NCBI GenBank assembly: GCA_046704745.1
Contig: JBJKRL010000084.1
Location: 17,118 to 81,117, forward strand
DNA length: 64,000 nt
From: CAWGGS01 sp046704745
GTDB lineage: Bacteria; Desulfobacterota; Desulfobulbia; Desulfobulbales; Desulfocapsaceae
Reading direction: 5' to 3'
Shown: positions 46,037-54,677 of the stretch, in pieces
How positions within the stretch are numbered: position 1 is the stretch's first letter
Layout: the number at the start of each line of letters is the position of its first letter
The notes under the pieces: generated by a model
Told to the model about the DNA's origin: nothing
The model's input: only the letters and a program-made list of their open reading frames with translations
Databases searched by the model: none
Program-made: the position numbers and the translations under genes

Positions 46037-46741
46037 TCACCTTTTTCTGTTCAATTCCGCAAGGGCTTCGAGTTGAATTTCTTGAATCTGGACCAGCCGC
46101 TCCCATTGACTTGAGAGAAGATGATCGATCTTCTCGTGAAGATGCCGGATTTCCAGCTCAGCTTTCAGGTTCACCTGATAATCGTGCTGCGAACGTAGGC
46201 GATCTTTGGCTTCCTGGCGGTTCTGGCTCATCATAATAATCGGGGCCTGTACCGCCGCAAGGCAGGAGAGCACAAGATTGAGAAGTATGAACGGATAGGG
46301 GTCCACGGGGCGCCAGAATAGAACGAGTGAGTTCACGACAATCCACAAAAAGAGAAACCCTCCAAAACATATCAGAAACGCCCAACTGCCGCCAAACGCG
46401 GCGATCTTGTCGGCAAGACGCTCTCCCAATGTCCAACTCTGTTCGAATTCGCTCTCAACACGGGTGGATATGGTCTCATGGGCCTGGAGACTGCGAATCA
46501 CCTCGTGTTCAAGCGACGTCAGCTCGCCTTTCTCCGACGCCAAGAGAGATTCCACATAAGAGGCCCTTATAGAAGATAGACACGATTGGCAAATCGAATC
46601 GGTGTTTGACCATTCAGGTTTGGTTTGGTGTATCTGGTCAACGATTTGGGGCCGTATTGCTTCTCCGTGGATCAATTGGTTCAACAGGGTTTCTTTACCA
46701 CAAATGCCGCAAGCCTCTTTTTTGTTTCCGACATTTTTCAT
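46037..46741 (-). CDS. DUF1003 membrane protein with N-terminal zinc-finger-like cysteines
   Basis: About 234 aa. The N-terminus has two Cys pairs (CGICGKE and CQSCLSS) that could bind a metal. The DUF1003 core follows: two membrane helices (FLICFGGFLFLWIVVNSLVLF and the segment after DPYPFILLNLVLSCLAAVQA), then IIMMSQNRQEAKDRLRSQHD and a long coiled coil. The function is unknown. The start at 46741 is preferred to 46792, which would add a basic extension. The 200 bp after its stop hold no recognised gene. Confidence 0.85.
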   Translation of the reverse strand: MKNVGNKKEACGICGKETLLNQLIHGEAIRPQIVDQIHQTKPEWSNTDSICQSCLSSIRASYVESLLASEKGELTSLEHEVIRSLQAHETISTRVESEFEQSWTLGERLADKIAAFGGSWAFLICFGGFLFLWIVVNSLVLFWRPVDPYPFILLNLVLSCLAAVQAPIIMMSQNRQEAKDRLRSQHDYQVNLKAELEIRHLHEKIDHLLSSQWERLVQIQEIQLEALAELNRKR

Positions 46742-46792
46742 TCTAAACTCCCTCTTGAGAAAAAATGATGCATGATGATAACCTCGTAACAA

Positions 46793-47234
46793 CCTAGAGC
46801 AAAAAGAAAGTGGGGATTTGTCAACCGCTTTGAATCTCTTACTATATTATGTTCAGTAATTATAAATGATTCAAGACAGACTCGACTATGTGTGCTTAAA
46901 ACAACATGTGTAATCTAAATAGCTGCCCCTTTTTTCTTTCTCCAAAGTAAATAACCTTTCAAAGGATATATCTTAATTTTTCATAAACTAACATAACATC
47001 CTTCACCTCAGTGGCGGTAAAAGGGATAACCTAATATTCAATGTAACAACAAGTGTTCTTAATTTACATTTTTCAGCACTCCATGTCTCTTGAGGATTGT
47101 TCTAACATCAAGCCAACACTCACAATTTTTAAAGATTATTGAAATCGCCTGGAGGTAATTAGATATTAGAAAAGCATATATAGGATTTGATTGTGGAAGG
47201 ACGTTCAGCATCCCATTTATGTTACCCAACACCG
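46793..47234. other. AT-rich intergenic region, about 440 bp
   Basis: No credible gene. A plus ORF at 47187-47384 overlaps the decayed LysR gene and is not supported. Confidence 0.4.
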
Positions 47235-47862
47235 TCAGAGGCCTGCGGTTGCAAGCTCTCTGAAGCTCTCGGCCACATAGGTAGCAAGAGTCTGTACTGC
47301 CTGGGATGGTGGTTTACCGGCTGTGATAAGGGTGATGGCTGCAGCAGGCAAAACCGGAAAACCGTCTGCAGGGCTAAGGATTAAGACATATGGTCTCCCC
47401 CCTCTCTGGAACTTCGCTGTTGGTACAGACCATGAGATCAAGCTCACCATGGTCCAGGGTTTTGAGGAGCTCACTGCTGGATTCACAGAAGACATCGACC
47501 AGAACAAGTGGATAGGCATCGGCAAAACGCGACAGAACCTTGGGCAGCAGCAGCTCGGCATAATCTTCGGGAGCACCCAGCCTGACCCGGCCCGTCAAAT
47601 CGGGTTTTACCACCGCAGCCAAAGCCTCATCATGAAGCTGCAGAATCCTCCGGGCATAGAGAAGTAATGTCTCCCCTTCGGGAGTGAGCAGCATGGAATG
47701 CCCATTGCGCTTGAATAGACGGCGCCCTATCCCCTCTTCCAGACGTTTCATCTGCAAACTTACCGCCGATTGGCTGCGATGGACAGTCGAGGCTGCCGCG
47801 GTATAACCGCCCGTATCAGCGGCAGCCACAAACGTTCGTAATAAATCGGTCTGTAAATCCAT
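47235..47862 (-). pseudogene. LysR-family regulator with internal deletion and frameshift
   Basis: The first ~160 residues are a normal LysR start: MDLQTDLLRTFVAAADTGGY, HTH stretch AAASTVHRSQSAVSLQMKRL, and the first effector lobe (LTGRVRLGAPEDYAELLLP, ending CTNSEVPERGE). The frame then stops (ICLNP at 47374). In another frame the typical LysR C-terminus continues from about 47395: ILSPADGFPVLPAAAITLIT to SFRELATAGL. About 80 residues of the effector domain are missing. The regulator is probably inactive, or DNA-binding only. It diverges from a broken DUF1127 gene, a common LysR partner. Confidence 0.8.
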
Positions 47863-48022
47863 ATTCCACCTCAATAACGATTCACGTTTTTATTTTTTCC
47901 CTGCAAGAACATTTATGATTTTAATGTTAATCATTAAATATATTCGTTTCACTTATCTTATTACTTGACGTATTGTAGAGGGAAAGTCAACCGGGAAGAA
48001 AAAAACGAAAGAGGTGGATAAA

Positions 48023-48163
48023 ATGACCTGGAAACAACTGATCGAAGCTTTGGCAAACCGAGGCAAAACCATGTTGGCGGAAAAAAAACAAAACAGAAAA
48101 GGGAAACCAGCCGGCAGCAACTTCTGCAGCTTGGCAGCCATCTTTTACACGATTTGGGATTGA
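48023..48163 (+). pseudogene. DUF1127 (YjiS-like) small protein, frameshifted in an A-run
   Basis: ATG 48023 follows AGAGGTGG. The first frame encodes MTWKQLIEALANRGKTMLAE and then leaves the family. Restoring one A in the A8 run near 48080-48087 gives a continuation with RQQLLQLGSHLLHDLGLNE, which is the DUF1127 core. Even then no stop occurs until the end of the DUF1499 gene, so a second lesion is likely, unless the indel is an assembly error. It is divergent from the decayed LysR gene. Confidence 0.6.
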
Positions 48164-48308
48164 ACGAAAAAGGCTGGCTGCCAAGGAACGCTGGTAAACG
48201 AAAAATCCAGTCGGTCGTTCCAACCGGAATCCCGACCAACGCTGCAAACCCGAAAAAAATAAGCTGTATGGATTGTTGTCCAGCCGATGTTATGGCAGGG
48301 AAACAGGT

Positions 48309-48770
48309 CTATCCGTCGGTGAACGCGGAGAAAGCCTTTCGTATCTCTTCGATTCGCTTCCGGTTTTTCCCAAAATCAGAATATCCGATACGCGAAGCCG
48401 AACGAAGGTCTATATGATCTTTACCCAATAGAAATTCACCATCGTCGACAAACAGCCGGGTATGAAATTCCACACGCAGATAATCGGGCTTATCAACTAT
48501 CACCGTGGTATCCCCTCGCTTTATAAGAATTTTTTTCAGGCGGTCAAAAGCCTTTGCCGGACTTCCGGAAAACGTGAGCGGTGCAATTACATGCTCTTTA
48601 TCTTTTGATTCGCTCGATACGCAATTCGGCGTTGTCGGACAAAGCGCCAACCGGCCGTCTCGTACACCAAGATTATTGGGTGGCTCTCCGGTGCATGCAG
48701 CCAATATCACAGCAACCCCTGCAAGAACGGCGAGCTTTTGTGCAAGAAGCTTTTTTTGTCTTTTCAGCAA
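48309..48770 (-). CDS. DUF1499 lipoprotein
   Basis: 153 aa with a signal peptide and lipobox ILAAC. The DUF1499 body has LGVRDGRLALCPTTPNCVSS at the start, DYLRVEFHTRLFVDDGEFLL, and HIDLRSASRIGYSDFGKNRK. It is presumably periplasmic and the function is unknown. It follows the PNPOx-like gene by 12 bases and probably shares its transcript. Confidence 0.9.
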   Translation of the reverse strand: MLKRQKKLLAQKLAVLAGVAVILAACTGEPPNNLGVRDGRLALCPTTPNCVSSESKDKEHVIAPLTFSGSPAKAFDRLKKILIKRGDTTVIVDKPDYLRVEFHTRLFVDDGEFLLGKDHIDLRSASRIGYSDFGKNRKRIEEIRKAFSAFTDG

Positions 48771-48782
48771 AACAGGTAGTCC

Positions 48783-49178
48783 TCATTCGAGTTTGATCTC
48801 TTCGCCGCCGACCAGCTTAAAACATTTTTCCACGGCAAATGTAGCCAGATACCTGGGCTCCTCTGTTTTGGCCTTCCCTTTGGCAGCCTTGGATCTGGTA
48901 GATTCCAACAAAAGGTCGTGATCTGTTGATTCTTCAAGAAAATTAAGGCTCAAGCGAACTCCTGCATGCCCCGGTCCACCTTCATGAAAGAGATATCCGG
49001 CGTGACCGTTTTCAAGAATATTTTTTCTCGATAACCTGTTTCTCATTATAAACGCCACAGTGGAATCTTCAAGAACGTAAGGCCTTGCATAAATGGCAGT
49101 GCTGACCTTTCCCTGGCTGTCCGAGGTAGCCAACACCCCTGTTCCTGTATGTTCTGTAAAATATCTCTTTAAATCCAT
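48783..49178 (-). CDS. Pyridoxamine 5'-phosphate oxidase-like flavin-binding protein
   Basis: 131 aa split-barrel protein. The N-terminus MDLKRYFTEHTGTGVLATSD and AIYARPYVLEDSTVAFIMRN fit the PNPOx-like flavin-binding family, with FHEGGPGHAGVRLSLNF later. The substrate is unknown; such proteins are often FMN-binding stress proteins. It is upstream of the DUF1499 gene. An inverted repeat (49199-49230) lies 21 bases before its start and could be an operator. Confidence 0.85.
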   Translation of the reverse strand: MDLKRYFTEHTGTGVLATSDSQGKVSTAIYARPYVLEDSTVAFIMRNRLSRKNILENGHAGYLFHEGGPGHAGVRLSLNFLEESTDHDLLLESTRSKAAKGKAKTEEPRYLATFAVEKCFKLVGGEEIKLE

Positions 49179-49198
49179 TGTTACGGCCCTCCCTTGCT

Positions 49199-49234
49199 AA
49201 CGAGCGCTCACCATGACGTGAGCGCTCGTTTTTT
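49199..49234. promoter_or_regulatory. Perfect 12-bp inverted repeat, operator or bidirectional terminator
   Basis: AACGAGCGCTCA (49199-49210) is the reverse complement of TGAGCGCTCGTT (49219-49230), with an 8-nt gap and a T-run to 49234. It lies directly upstream of the leftward PNPOx-like gene and just after the leftward tiny ORF. No rightward gene ends here, so the T-run may be incidental. Confidence 0.6.
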
Positions 49235-49238
49235 CACA

Positions 49239-49406
49239 TTACCACCGTTCCGTCCCGACAATCACATTGACATCAGTGCAGTGTCGCTGTTCTTCATGGC
49301 TGAGTTCCTCGAAGCTTCTGATATTGTCTGAAGAATCCAGTTCACAAACATACTCTTTACCGTTTTTATCATTTATCCAGCTCAGGGATTCATATCCTCT
49401 CTTCAT
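49239..49406 (-). CDS. Small protein, 55 aa, hypothetical
   Basis: A minus-strand ORF from ATG 49406 to TAA 49239, with AGGTGA ideally placed before the ATG. The product starts MKRGYESLSWINDKNGKEYV and ends DVNVIVGTERW. The acidic, tryptophan-containing sequence with SFEELSHEEQRHC looks like a real protein. It is too short for most automatic callers. The inverted repeat at 49199-49230 follows its stop and would serve as a terminator or as the operator of the next leftward gene. No family is recognised. Confidence 0.65.
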   Translation of the reverse strand: MKRGYESLSWINDKNGKEYVCELDSSDNIRSFEELSHEEQRHCTDVNVIVGTERW

Positions 49407-49555
49407 ATCTTCACCTCATAGGCAATCGTTATAGGGTATGGAACATCCTTTATCTTGAACGGTAATGCCAATTACCCTTGACGCAATACGAGATAATTAA
49501 TAGACTATTGATAGTATTTACCATCATTTTAAAACCAAGCCACGGTAAAAAAGCC

Positions 49556-50434
49556 ATGTCGAAGATAAATCTTTACAAAGCTGCCATCGATTCATTATCT
49601 GCTCATGTGGCAATACTGGATGAGATCGGAACAATCACTGAGACGAACAAAGCCTGGCAGGATTTTGCCCTTGAAAACGGGATGAAAGGTTCGTACGATT
49701 GTAGAGGAATCAACTATCTTGAAATCTGCGACAATGCAATCGATACTGACGATCTCATACCAGGGCAGATTGCCGACGGCCTGCGCAAGATCCTCTCCGG
49801 TGAGTCCAAATATTTTTTCACCCAATATCCCTGTCATTCCAAAGAGAAGAAGCGATGGTATGTGCTTAAAATCGTGCCTTTTCGCAATACAGTGATAAAA
49901 CGTGTGATCATGACGCATGAGGAGATCACACCGATCATGGAGTTCCAGGAAGAACTTAAACTCAAAGAGGCGGAGCTGTTGCGTCATCGGGAACGGCTCG
50001 AAGAAACAAACACGGCCCTGCGAGTATTGTTACGGCAACGCGACGAAGACCGGGTCAGAACCGAGGATACGTTTGTACAAAACACCGCTCAACTGATCCA
50101 ACCGCACCTTGATCGGCTCCTTCAAGGTGCGTTATCCGAAAAACAACGAACACTTGCTGAGATCATCGGCACCAATCTCAAAAATATTGTTTCGCCGTTT
50201 GTCAGCAGACTGAACGCATTTGCCCTTCAACTCACTCCCCAGGAACTGACAGTGGCAGATATGGTACGCCATGGAAAAACGAGCAAGGAGATGGCAGAAC
50301 TTATGAACCTTTCCGTGAGCGGAGTGGATTTTCACAGGCGCCGTCTTCGCAACAAACTGGGGTTGACCAACAGTCCCCGCAACCTGAGGATACATCTTCT
50401 CTCCCTGGTCCACACGGAACAAGAAACCACATGA
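49556..50434 (+). CDS. PAS-LuxR transcriptional regulator
   Basis: About 292 aa. A PAS domain begins at residue ~6 (AIDSLSAHVAILDEIGTITE) and has KRWYVLKIVPFRN. It is followed by a coiled coil (EELKLKEAELLRHRERLEE) and a C-terminal LuxR/GerE helix-turn-helix (LTPQELTVADMVRHGKTSKE...VSGVDFHRRRLRNKLGL). There is no receiver domain, so it probably senses a small molecule or redox state directly. The ATG at 49556 is preferred; an upstream TTG at 49478 has no support. It converges with the FIST-linked kinase gene, and the target genes are unknown. Confidence 0.85.
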   Translation: MSKINLYKAAIDSLSAHVAILDEIGTITETNKAWQDFALENGMKGSYDCRGINYLEICDNAIDTDDLIPGQIADGLRKILSGESKYFFTQYPCHSKEKKRWYVLKIVPFRNTVIKRVIMTHEEITPIMEFQEELKLKEAELLRHRERLEETNTALRVLLRQRDEDRVRTEDTFVQNTAQLIQPHLDRLLQGALSEKQRTLAEIIGTNLKNIVSPFVSRLNAFALQLTPQELTVADMVRHGKTSKEMAELMNLSVSGVDFHRRRLRNKLGLTNSPRNLRIHLLSLVHTEQETT

Positions 50435-50550
50435 TTTACCGGTGCAGTTTCCTCTGCTTCTGAATCAGCCAAACGAGCAACGTGAGATGGTGGAACGGAT
50501 CAGCTCTCCCGCAGGGTGGAAAACCAATAAGGAAAAACAAGGGAATATGC

Positions 50551-52227
50551 CTATTTTGATTTTGCTGTCAGTCCATCCTTTATTGCTTTGCCCAAAGCAA
50601 CAGTGGTGTATGGTTTCCTGAGATAACAGCTGGCGCCTCTATCCAAAACGCGTTTGACATCTTCGTTTTTAGCAAAGCCGCTAGCTATAATGGCCTTCTG
50701 TTTAGGCTGGATACGCAGAATCTCCTTAAACGTCTGCTGGCCGCTCATACCAGGTTCCATTACCATATCGAGAATGATAAGATCGACGCAGGCGTCTTTA
50801 AGATACGCAAGAGCCTCCTCGCCTGATTTCTTTGTCACCACTTTGTAATTCAAAGTCACAAGCATCTCGCGGGCAACATCTAACAAGAGTTCTTCATCAT
50901 CCACAACCATAATCTTTTCCTGATTGCCGAGAAGATGTTCAAGAGGAATCCCGTTCTGCTGCTCCGGCAATACCTCGGTCGTTGTTGGAAACAGGAGGTC
51001 AAATGTGGTACCTTTACTACTTGAATTGACACGGATTGCTCCTCCATGTTCCTGCATGGTATTCCATACGACGGTAAGACCCAGTCCTGAACCACTGAAC
51101 TCCATTTTTTTACGGCTGTAGTACGGTTCAAAAATGTGGGCCAAATGCTCATTATCAATACCGTGACCGTTGTCGTCAACACTCAGAACAGCATAACGGC
51201 CCTTTTTGATCACCTGAACCCCGCCACGCTCATCCTGCACTATGTCCTGAGATCTGGTACTAATGCGCAACTGACCGGTATCGCCAATTGACTCAACTCC
51301 ATTTGTGACCAGATTCATCAGACACTTTTTTATATGTGAAACTGAACAATGGATATTATACAGATTATCATCGAAATCCAGTGTAAAAGAAATGTTTGGA
51401 TAAACCGATTTCAATCTCTGAAACTCCAGGCTGTCCAGGTATTGCAAGATAATCATATTGAGATTTGCAATCTCGCGTGGGTTGACAGAGCTGCGGGCAA
51501 TAGTGAGCAAATCCGCGACCACTTCAGCCGCCCTTCGTCCTGATTTTCTTATATTTTCTAAAGGTTGGCGTAGATCGCTGTCCTCTGGCAACGTAGCAAG
51601 CAGTATATCTGGATAGCCGACCACCCCCGCCAAGATGTTATTGAGATCATGGGCTACGCCACCTGCCATAAGACCAATGGCTTCCATCTTCTGGGACTGG
51701 TGGAGGCGGGATTCCAACCGCAACTGTTCTTCCTGCGCTTTTTTCCGTTCTCGAATTTCATGGTTAAGCTGGGCTATGACCTTTTTTCGCTTTTCATTTT
51801 CCTGATGGGCCTCCTGAATCATAATCTGCAGCCGCCCCATCGCTTTGTTGTAGCCATTCTGCGTCTGTGAGTAGAACTGACTCTCATAGGTCATTTCTTC
51901 GATTATTATTCTATTCTTCTCATTCACCTGATGAGCAGTAAGAAGAATATCCAAATAGAAACTGGAAAATTCCTTTGCTAGTAAAAGATAGTCTGGAGGA
52001 ATGGTCAGATGCCACAGTTGCGGAGAAAGCGCCTGGTGAGAAAACGTTTGGCCGGAGTTGATCACCAACCCCTGGACCCGGTTGCGGAAGTTGGCAAGCA
52101 GGGTCAAGGCATCCTCAAGTTCGTTTACAAATAAAGCGATATGGCCCGTTAGCAACTCACGCTTGCTTGGCACTGCATAAACAAACCCGGGCGGTGGATT
52201 TTCCACAAGGGAGAAGCGTCCACTCAT
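50551..52227 (-). CDS. Hybrid histidine kinase coupled to a FIST sensor
   Basis: 558 aa, no membrane helices. A 100-residue N-terminal domain of unknown type is followed by a coiled coil (~100-180), a HisKA domain with phospho-acceptor H193 in GGVAHDLNNILAGVVGY, a HATPase with DDNGHGI and SGLGL, and a C-terminal receiver with Asp487 in LIILDMVM and Lys in LRKPYT. Its start overlaps the FIST gene stop (ATGA). Soluble FIST proteins are predicted small-molecule sensors feeding signalling proteins, so these two probably form a split sensor-kinase. The output partner is not adjacent, unless it is the PAS-LuxR gene. Confidence 0.9.
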   Translation of the reverse strand: MSGRFSLVENPPPGFVYAVPSKRELLTGHIALFVNELEDALTLLANFRNRVQGLVINSGQTFSHQALSPQLWHLTIPPDYLLLAKEFSSFYLDILLTAHQVNEKNRIIIEEMTYESQFYSQTQNGYNKAMGRLQIMIQEAHQENEKRKKVIAQLNHEIRERKKAQEEQLRLESRLHQSQKMEAIGLMAGGVAHDLNNILAGVVGYPDILLATLPEDSDLRQPLENIRKSGRRAAEVVADLLTIARSSVNPREIANLNMIILQYLDSLEFQRLKSVYPNISFTLDFDDNLYNIHCSVSHIKKCLMNLVTNGVESIGDTGQLRISTRSQDIVQDERGGVQVIKKGRYAVLSVDDNGHGIDNEHLAHIFEPYYSRKKMEFSGSGLGLTVVWNTMQEHGGAIRVNSSSKGTTFDLLFPTTTEVLPEQQNGIPLEHLLGNQEKIMVVDDEELLLDVAREMLVTLNYKVVTKKSGEEALAYLKDACVDLIILDMVMEPGMSGQQTFKEILRIQPKQKAIIASGFAKNEDVKRVLDRGASCYLRKPYTTVALGKAIKDGLTAKSK

Positions 52228-53381
52228 GTTGTTCTCTCCCCAAAGGCAAACACGACATAAGTCATGTTGTGAAAAAGAGGCTCTGAATAGCCATCGTCGG
52301 TCTTGACCGGACTTATCTCTCCCAATGAAGGAAAACCGGCAAGGGCTTTCGGCATCTTCATAGCTTTTACTAACTCATTGATTTCTAATTTGTTCTTATT
52401 CCCAAGCAGATGTTTTCGACCGGCACAACTGACGACAACTGCGGCCATTGGCTGGAACGGCAACTGATCCAAGCCATCAGCAACCGACTTCACCTCAGCA
52501 ATGATCTCTTCGGGAGTTGTCAAACAGAGCTGCACTTTTTCCCCTTCGGCAATACCACCGAAAAGCCGGATTTCAGTATCCTGTGCGGGGTTTTTTGACA
52601 GTAACAGAGAACGATGGCGTATAATGCGTGAGTTCTCAGGATGCATCACATTGACCGTTATGGTCCCTCTATCCAGATGCTCGAAAGGTTTGCCCATAGC
52701 CTCTTCAACGAAATGCATGGCAGGAGTATTACTTATCGTCTGGATAGAAGTCGCCTGGCACTTCGTTATAGTCCCTATCTTGCCTTCCGGTTTCATATTA
52801 TGTACAGCGAAAATCTCGAATGGAAAGTCACCGGACAGCGCAAGCATTATCACCGTATCGGTAACTACCTGGCGGTTATTATAGATAAAACAGCTTTCCA
52901 TGCTGAAATCGTCACCCGCCATGCCCCCTATTACCGGAATATCGGAATCGGCAACAGCCCGTATCACCTCGGAAGCATCCGTTCGGAAATCACTAAACAA
53001 AATAATCACTCGAGACTCAGGACAAGTTTTTTTTAAACGCCTGAAACAACGAACAGTCGTATCATAAGGTGTAAGACCGACTCCTGTCTCCATCTCCAGT
53101 TTCCAGTGGATGGCGCCGTCAGTGTTAATTGCCAAGGCGGAGGCACCGATATTGGCCACCATATTCCGTTCATAAAAGCCATCACCTGAGCAACCGATAA
53201 TGAGAAGATCATCGGATTCTATGACATCATAAATAGCCTCCGTCATTTCTTCGGAACCGGCATAATGAATAGAAGTAAATAAAAAAATAATCTCAGGACG
53301 TATCTCTTTTAGAGCATCGGCTATCTCTATACCGGCCCTATACGGATCCATATCCTGAGAAAAAGTCGATTTGCTTTTCAT
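52224..53381 (-). CDS. FIST-domain sensor protein (FIST_N/FIST_C)
   Basis: 385 aa. FIST_N features: IIFLFTSIHYAGSEEMTEAI, LLIIGCSGDGFYERNM, VIILFSDFRTDASEV, VIGGMAGDDFSMESCFIYNN. FIST_C features: LRLFGGIAEGEKVQL-like stretch, AVVVSCAGRKHLLG, and LAGFPSLGEISPV. FIST domains are thought to bind amino acids or similar ligands in the cytoplasm. It overlaps the hybrid kinase gene by 4 bases. The unusual split organisation is the main point of interest. Confidence 0.9.
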   Translation of the reverse strand: MKSKSTFSQDMDPYRAGIEIADALKEIRPEIIFLFTSIHYAGSEEMTEAIYDVIESDDLLIIGCSGDGFYERNMVANIGASALAINTDGAIHWKLEMETGVGLTPYDTTVRCFRRLKKTCPESRVIILFSDFRTDASEVIRAVADSDIPVIGGMAGDDFSMESCFIYNNRQVVTDTVIMLALSGDFPFEIFAVHNMKPEGKIGTITKCQATSIQTISNTPAMHFVEEAMGKPFEHLDRGTITVNVMHPENSRIIRHRSLLLSKNPAQDTEIRLFGGIAEGEKVQLCLTTPEEIIAEVKSVADGLDQLPFQPMAAVVVSCAGRKHLLGNKNKLEINELVKAMKMPKALAGFPSLGEISPVKTDDGYSEPLFHNMTYVVFAFGERTT

Positions 53382-53765
53382 GGTGTTTTTCCGTTGAAAA
53401 CCGAGGTGATTGTTAAATCAGATATACTCATGTTCGTTCTCTTTCATTATACTGATTGAGGTTTGCTTTTCTAGAGTACAAACCAGACTTTTATCACTTA
53501 CAGCTCTTGCTATATCCCGCATATTTTTGGAAAGCTGGAAAGATCAGGCTTGGAAAGCGAAAAAAATAATGTAGTTCGGATTTATTACCTTTTTAATTAG
53601 CCGAAATCTTGGTTTTTTTCTTTTACCTTTCAATTTCCTATCATATAGTATTCTAATACGTGAAATTATCGTCCATCTATACACAATGAAATATCCAGGT
53701 GAGGGGTGTACTGAGGTTATGGGTATATTCTTCGTGGTGTTTACCAATTGCGCATAAGTTGGGTC

Positions 53766-53794
53766 TTGACAATACGTATTGTACCTATTAGTAT
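53766..53794 (+). promoter_or_regulatory. Sigma-70-type promoter of the TetR gene
   Basis: TTGACA (53766-53771) and TAGTAT (53789-53794) are 17 bp apart. The predicted start of transcription falls at the TetR ATG (53802), implying a leaderless mRNA. Confidence 0.65.
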
Positions 53795-53799
53795 GTAAA
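53780..53799. promoter_or_regulatory. Putative TetR operator, copy 1
   Basis: TGTAC-N10-GTAAA, sharing the central CTATTAGT with copy 2 at 54600-54619 and overlapping the -10 element, so binding would give autorepression. Confidence 0.65.
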
Positions 53800-53801
53800 T
53801 C

Positions 53802-54374
53802 ATGAAAACCAAACATGACGACATACTCGAAGCGACAAAAACGTTGCTATGGGAAAAGGGTTATGATGCTACCAGTCCAAGGGATATCCAGATGCTCAGC
53901 AATGCCGGTCAGGGGAGCTTCTATCACCATTTCAAAACCAAGAAAGACCTGGTTGCAAAAACCATGGAGTTGGTAGTTGACGAGCGTATTGCAGGATTTG
54001 ATGAAATATTCGGGAAATCCGGCCCGGTCGTAAGCCGTATTGAGCGTTTCCTGCTCAAATGGCGCGACCCGTTGAAAGGTTGCCGCATCGGGCGAATGAT
54101 CTGGGATTCGGCTATTTCCGAGGTTGATTTACGACGTCCGATCCAAAGATATTTTCATCATATTGAATCCCGCCTTGTTTCAGCTCTCGAACAGGCGCTG
54201 AGATCAGGAGAAATACAGGCAACCATTCCGCCCGAACATATAGCTGCCGTTATAATCGCATCTATCCAGGGAGCATTCACATTGGGACGGGCCATGCAGG
54301 ATCCGGCATGGTACTCACGTACAATTCAAGGGACTGTGTCGTTTGTCAACCGCGTTATCAAGACCGAACGCTGA
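53802..54374 (+). CDS. TetR-family transcriptional regulator
   Basis: 190 aa. The N-terminal helix-turn-helix (DDILEATKTLLWEKGYDATS...MLSNAGQGSFYHHFKTKKDL) is typical of TetR proteins; the C-terminal part resembles a TetR_C regulatory domain (AAVIIASIQGAFTLGRAMQD). A promoter places +1 at or beside the ATG. A nearly palindromic 20-bp site overlaps that promoter and recurs upstream of the next operon, suggesting autorepression and control of the 98-residue protein and SnoaL-like genes. Confidence 0.92.
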   Translation: MKTKHDDILEATKTLLWEKGYDATSPRDIQMLSNAGQGSFYHHFKTKKDLVAKTMELVVDERIAGFDEIFGKSGPVVSRIERFLLKWRDPLKGCRIGRMIWDSAISEVDLRRPIQRYFHHIESRLVSALEQALRSGEIQATIPPEHIAAVIIASIQGAFTLGRAMQDPAWYSRTIQGTVSFVNRVIKTER

Positions 54375-54387
54375 ACGTCCTTTGTTG

Positions 54388-54468
54388 AACACTGTGTAAA
54401 TTCGTAGGCGCAATCACTTCAATACCGTGCCTTATTTTTTGTCGAATTTTAAATATTCACACAGTGTT
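54388..54468. repeat. Inverted repeat enclosing a nested repeat
   Basis: AACACTGTGT (54388-54397) pairs with ACACAGTGTT (54459-54468). Inside it AAATTCG (54398-54404) pairs with CGAATTT. Four T-like bases follow the right arm, so it may end the TetR transcript, although the loop is long. Confidence 0.6.
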
Positions 54469-54599
54469 TTTCCGAAATGCGATCGTCTCAATATGATTTG
54501 TTGTGCCCGCGGCGCGGAAATGGACGTTCACGAGAAGTTCCGGCAAATCATGAGAGAGAATATATCATGCAGGATATTATTTAAAATACACTACCTGGT

Positions 54600-54619
54600 T
54601 GTACCTATTAGTTTGTACA
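54600..54619. promoter_or_regulatory. Putative TetR operator, copy 2
   Basis: TGTAC-N10-GTACA is a perfect palindrome in its arms and matches copy 1 (53780-53799) at 18 of 20 positions. It lies about 60 bp before the start of the 98-residue protein gene. Confidence 0.65.
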
Positions 54620-54677
54620 TTTTGTAAAAATTAGCAGTCATATGTATTACTGCGAATACAGATAAGCGGAGGCTGCC

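Larger units (their letters stand above)
53382..53801. other. Divergent intergenic region before the TetR gene, 420 bp
   Basis: AT-rich. No gene is credible; a 90-codon leftward ORF at 53544-53816 overlaps the TetR start and has no features. The right end holds the TetR promoter and operator. Confidence 0.5.

Noticed and set aside
53544..53816. 90-codon leftward ORF before the TetR gene
   Set aside because: It overlaps the TetR promoter and start and has no recognisable domain.
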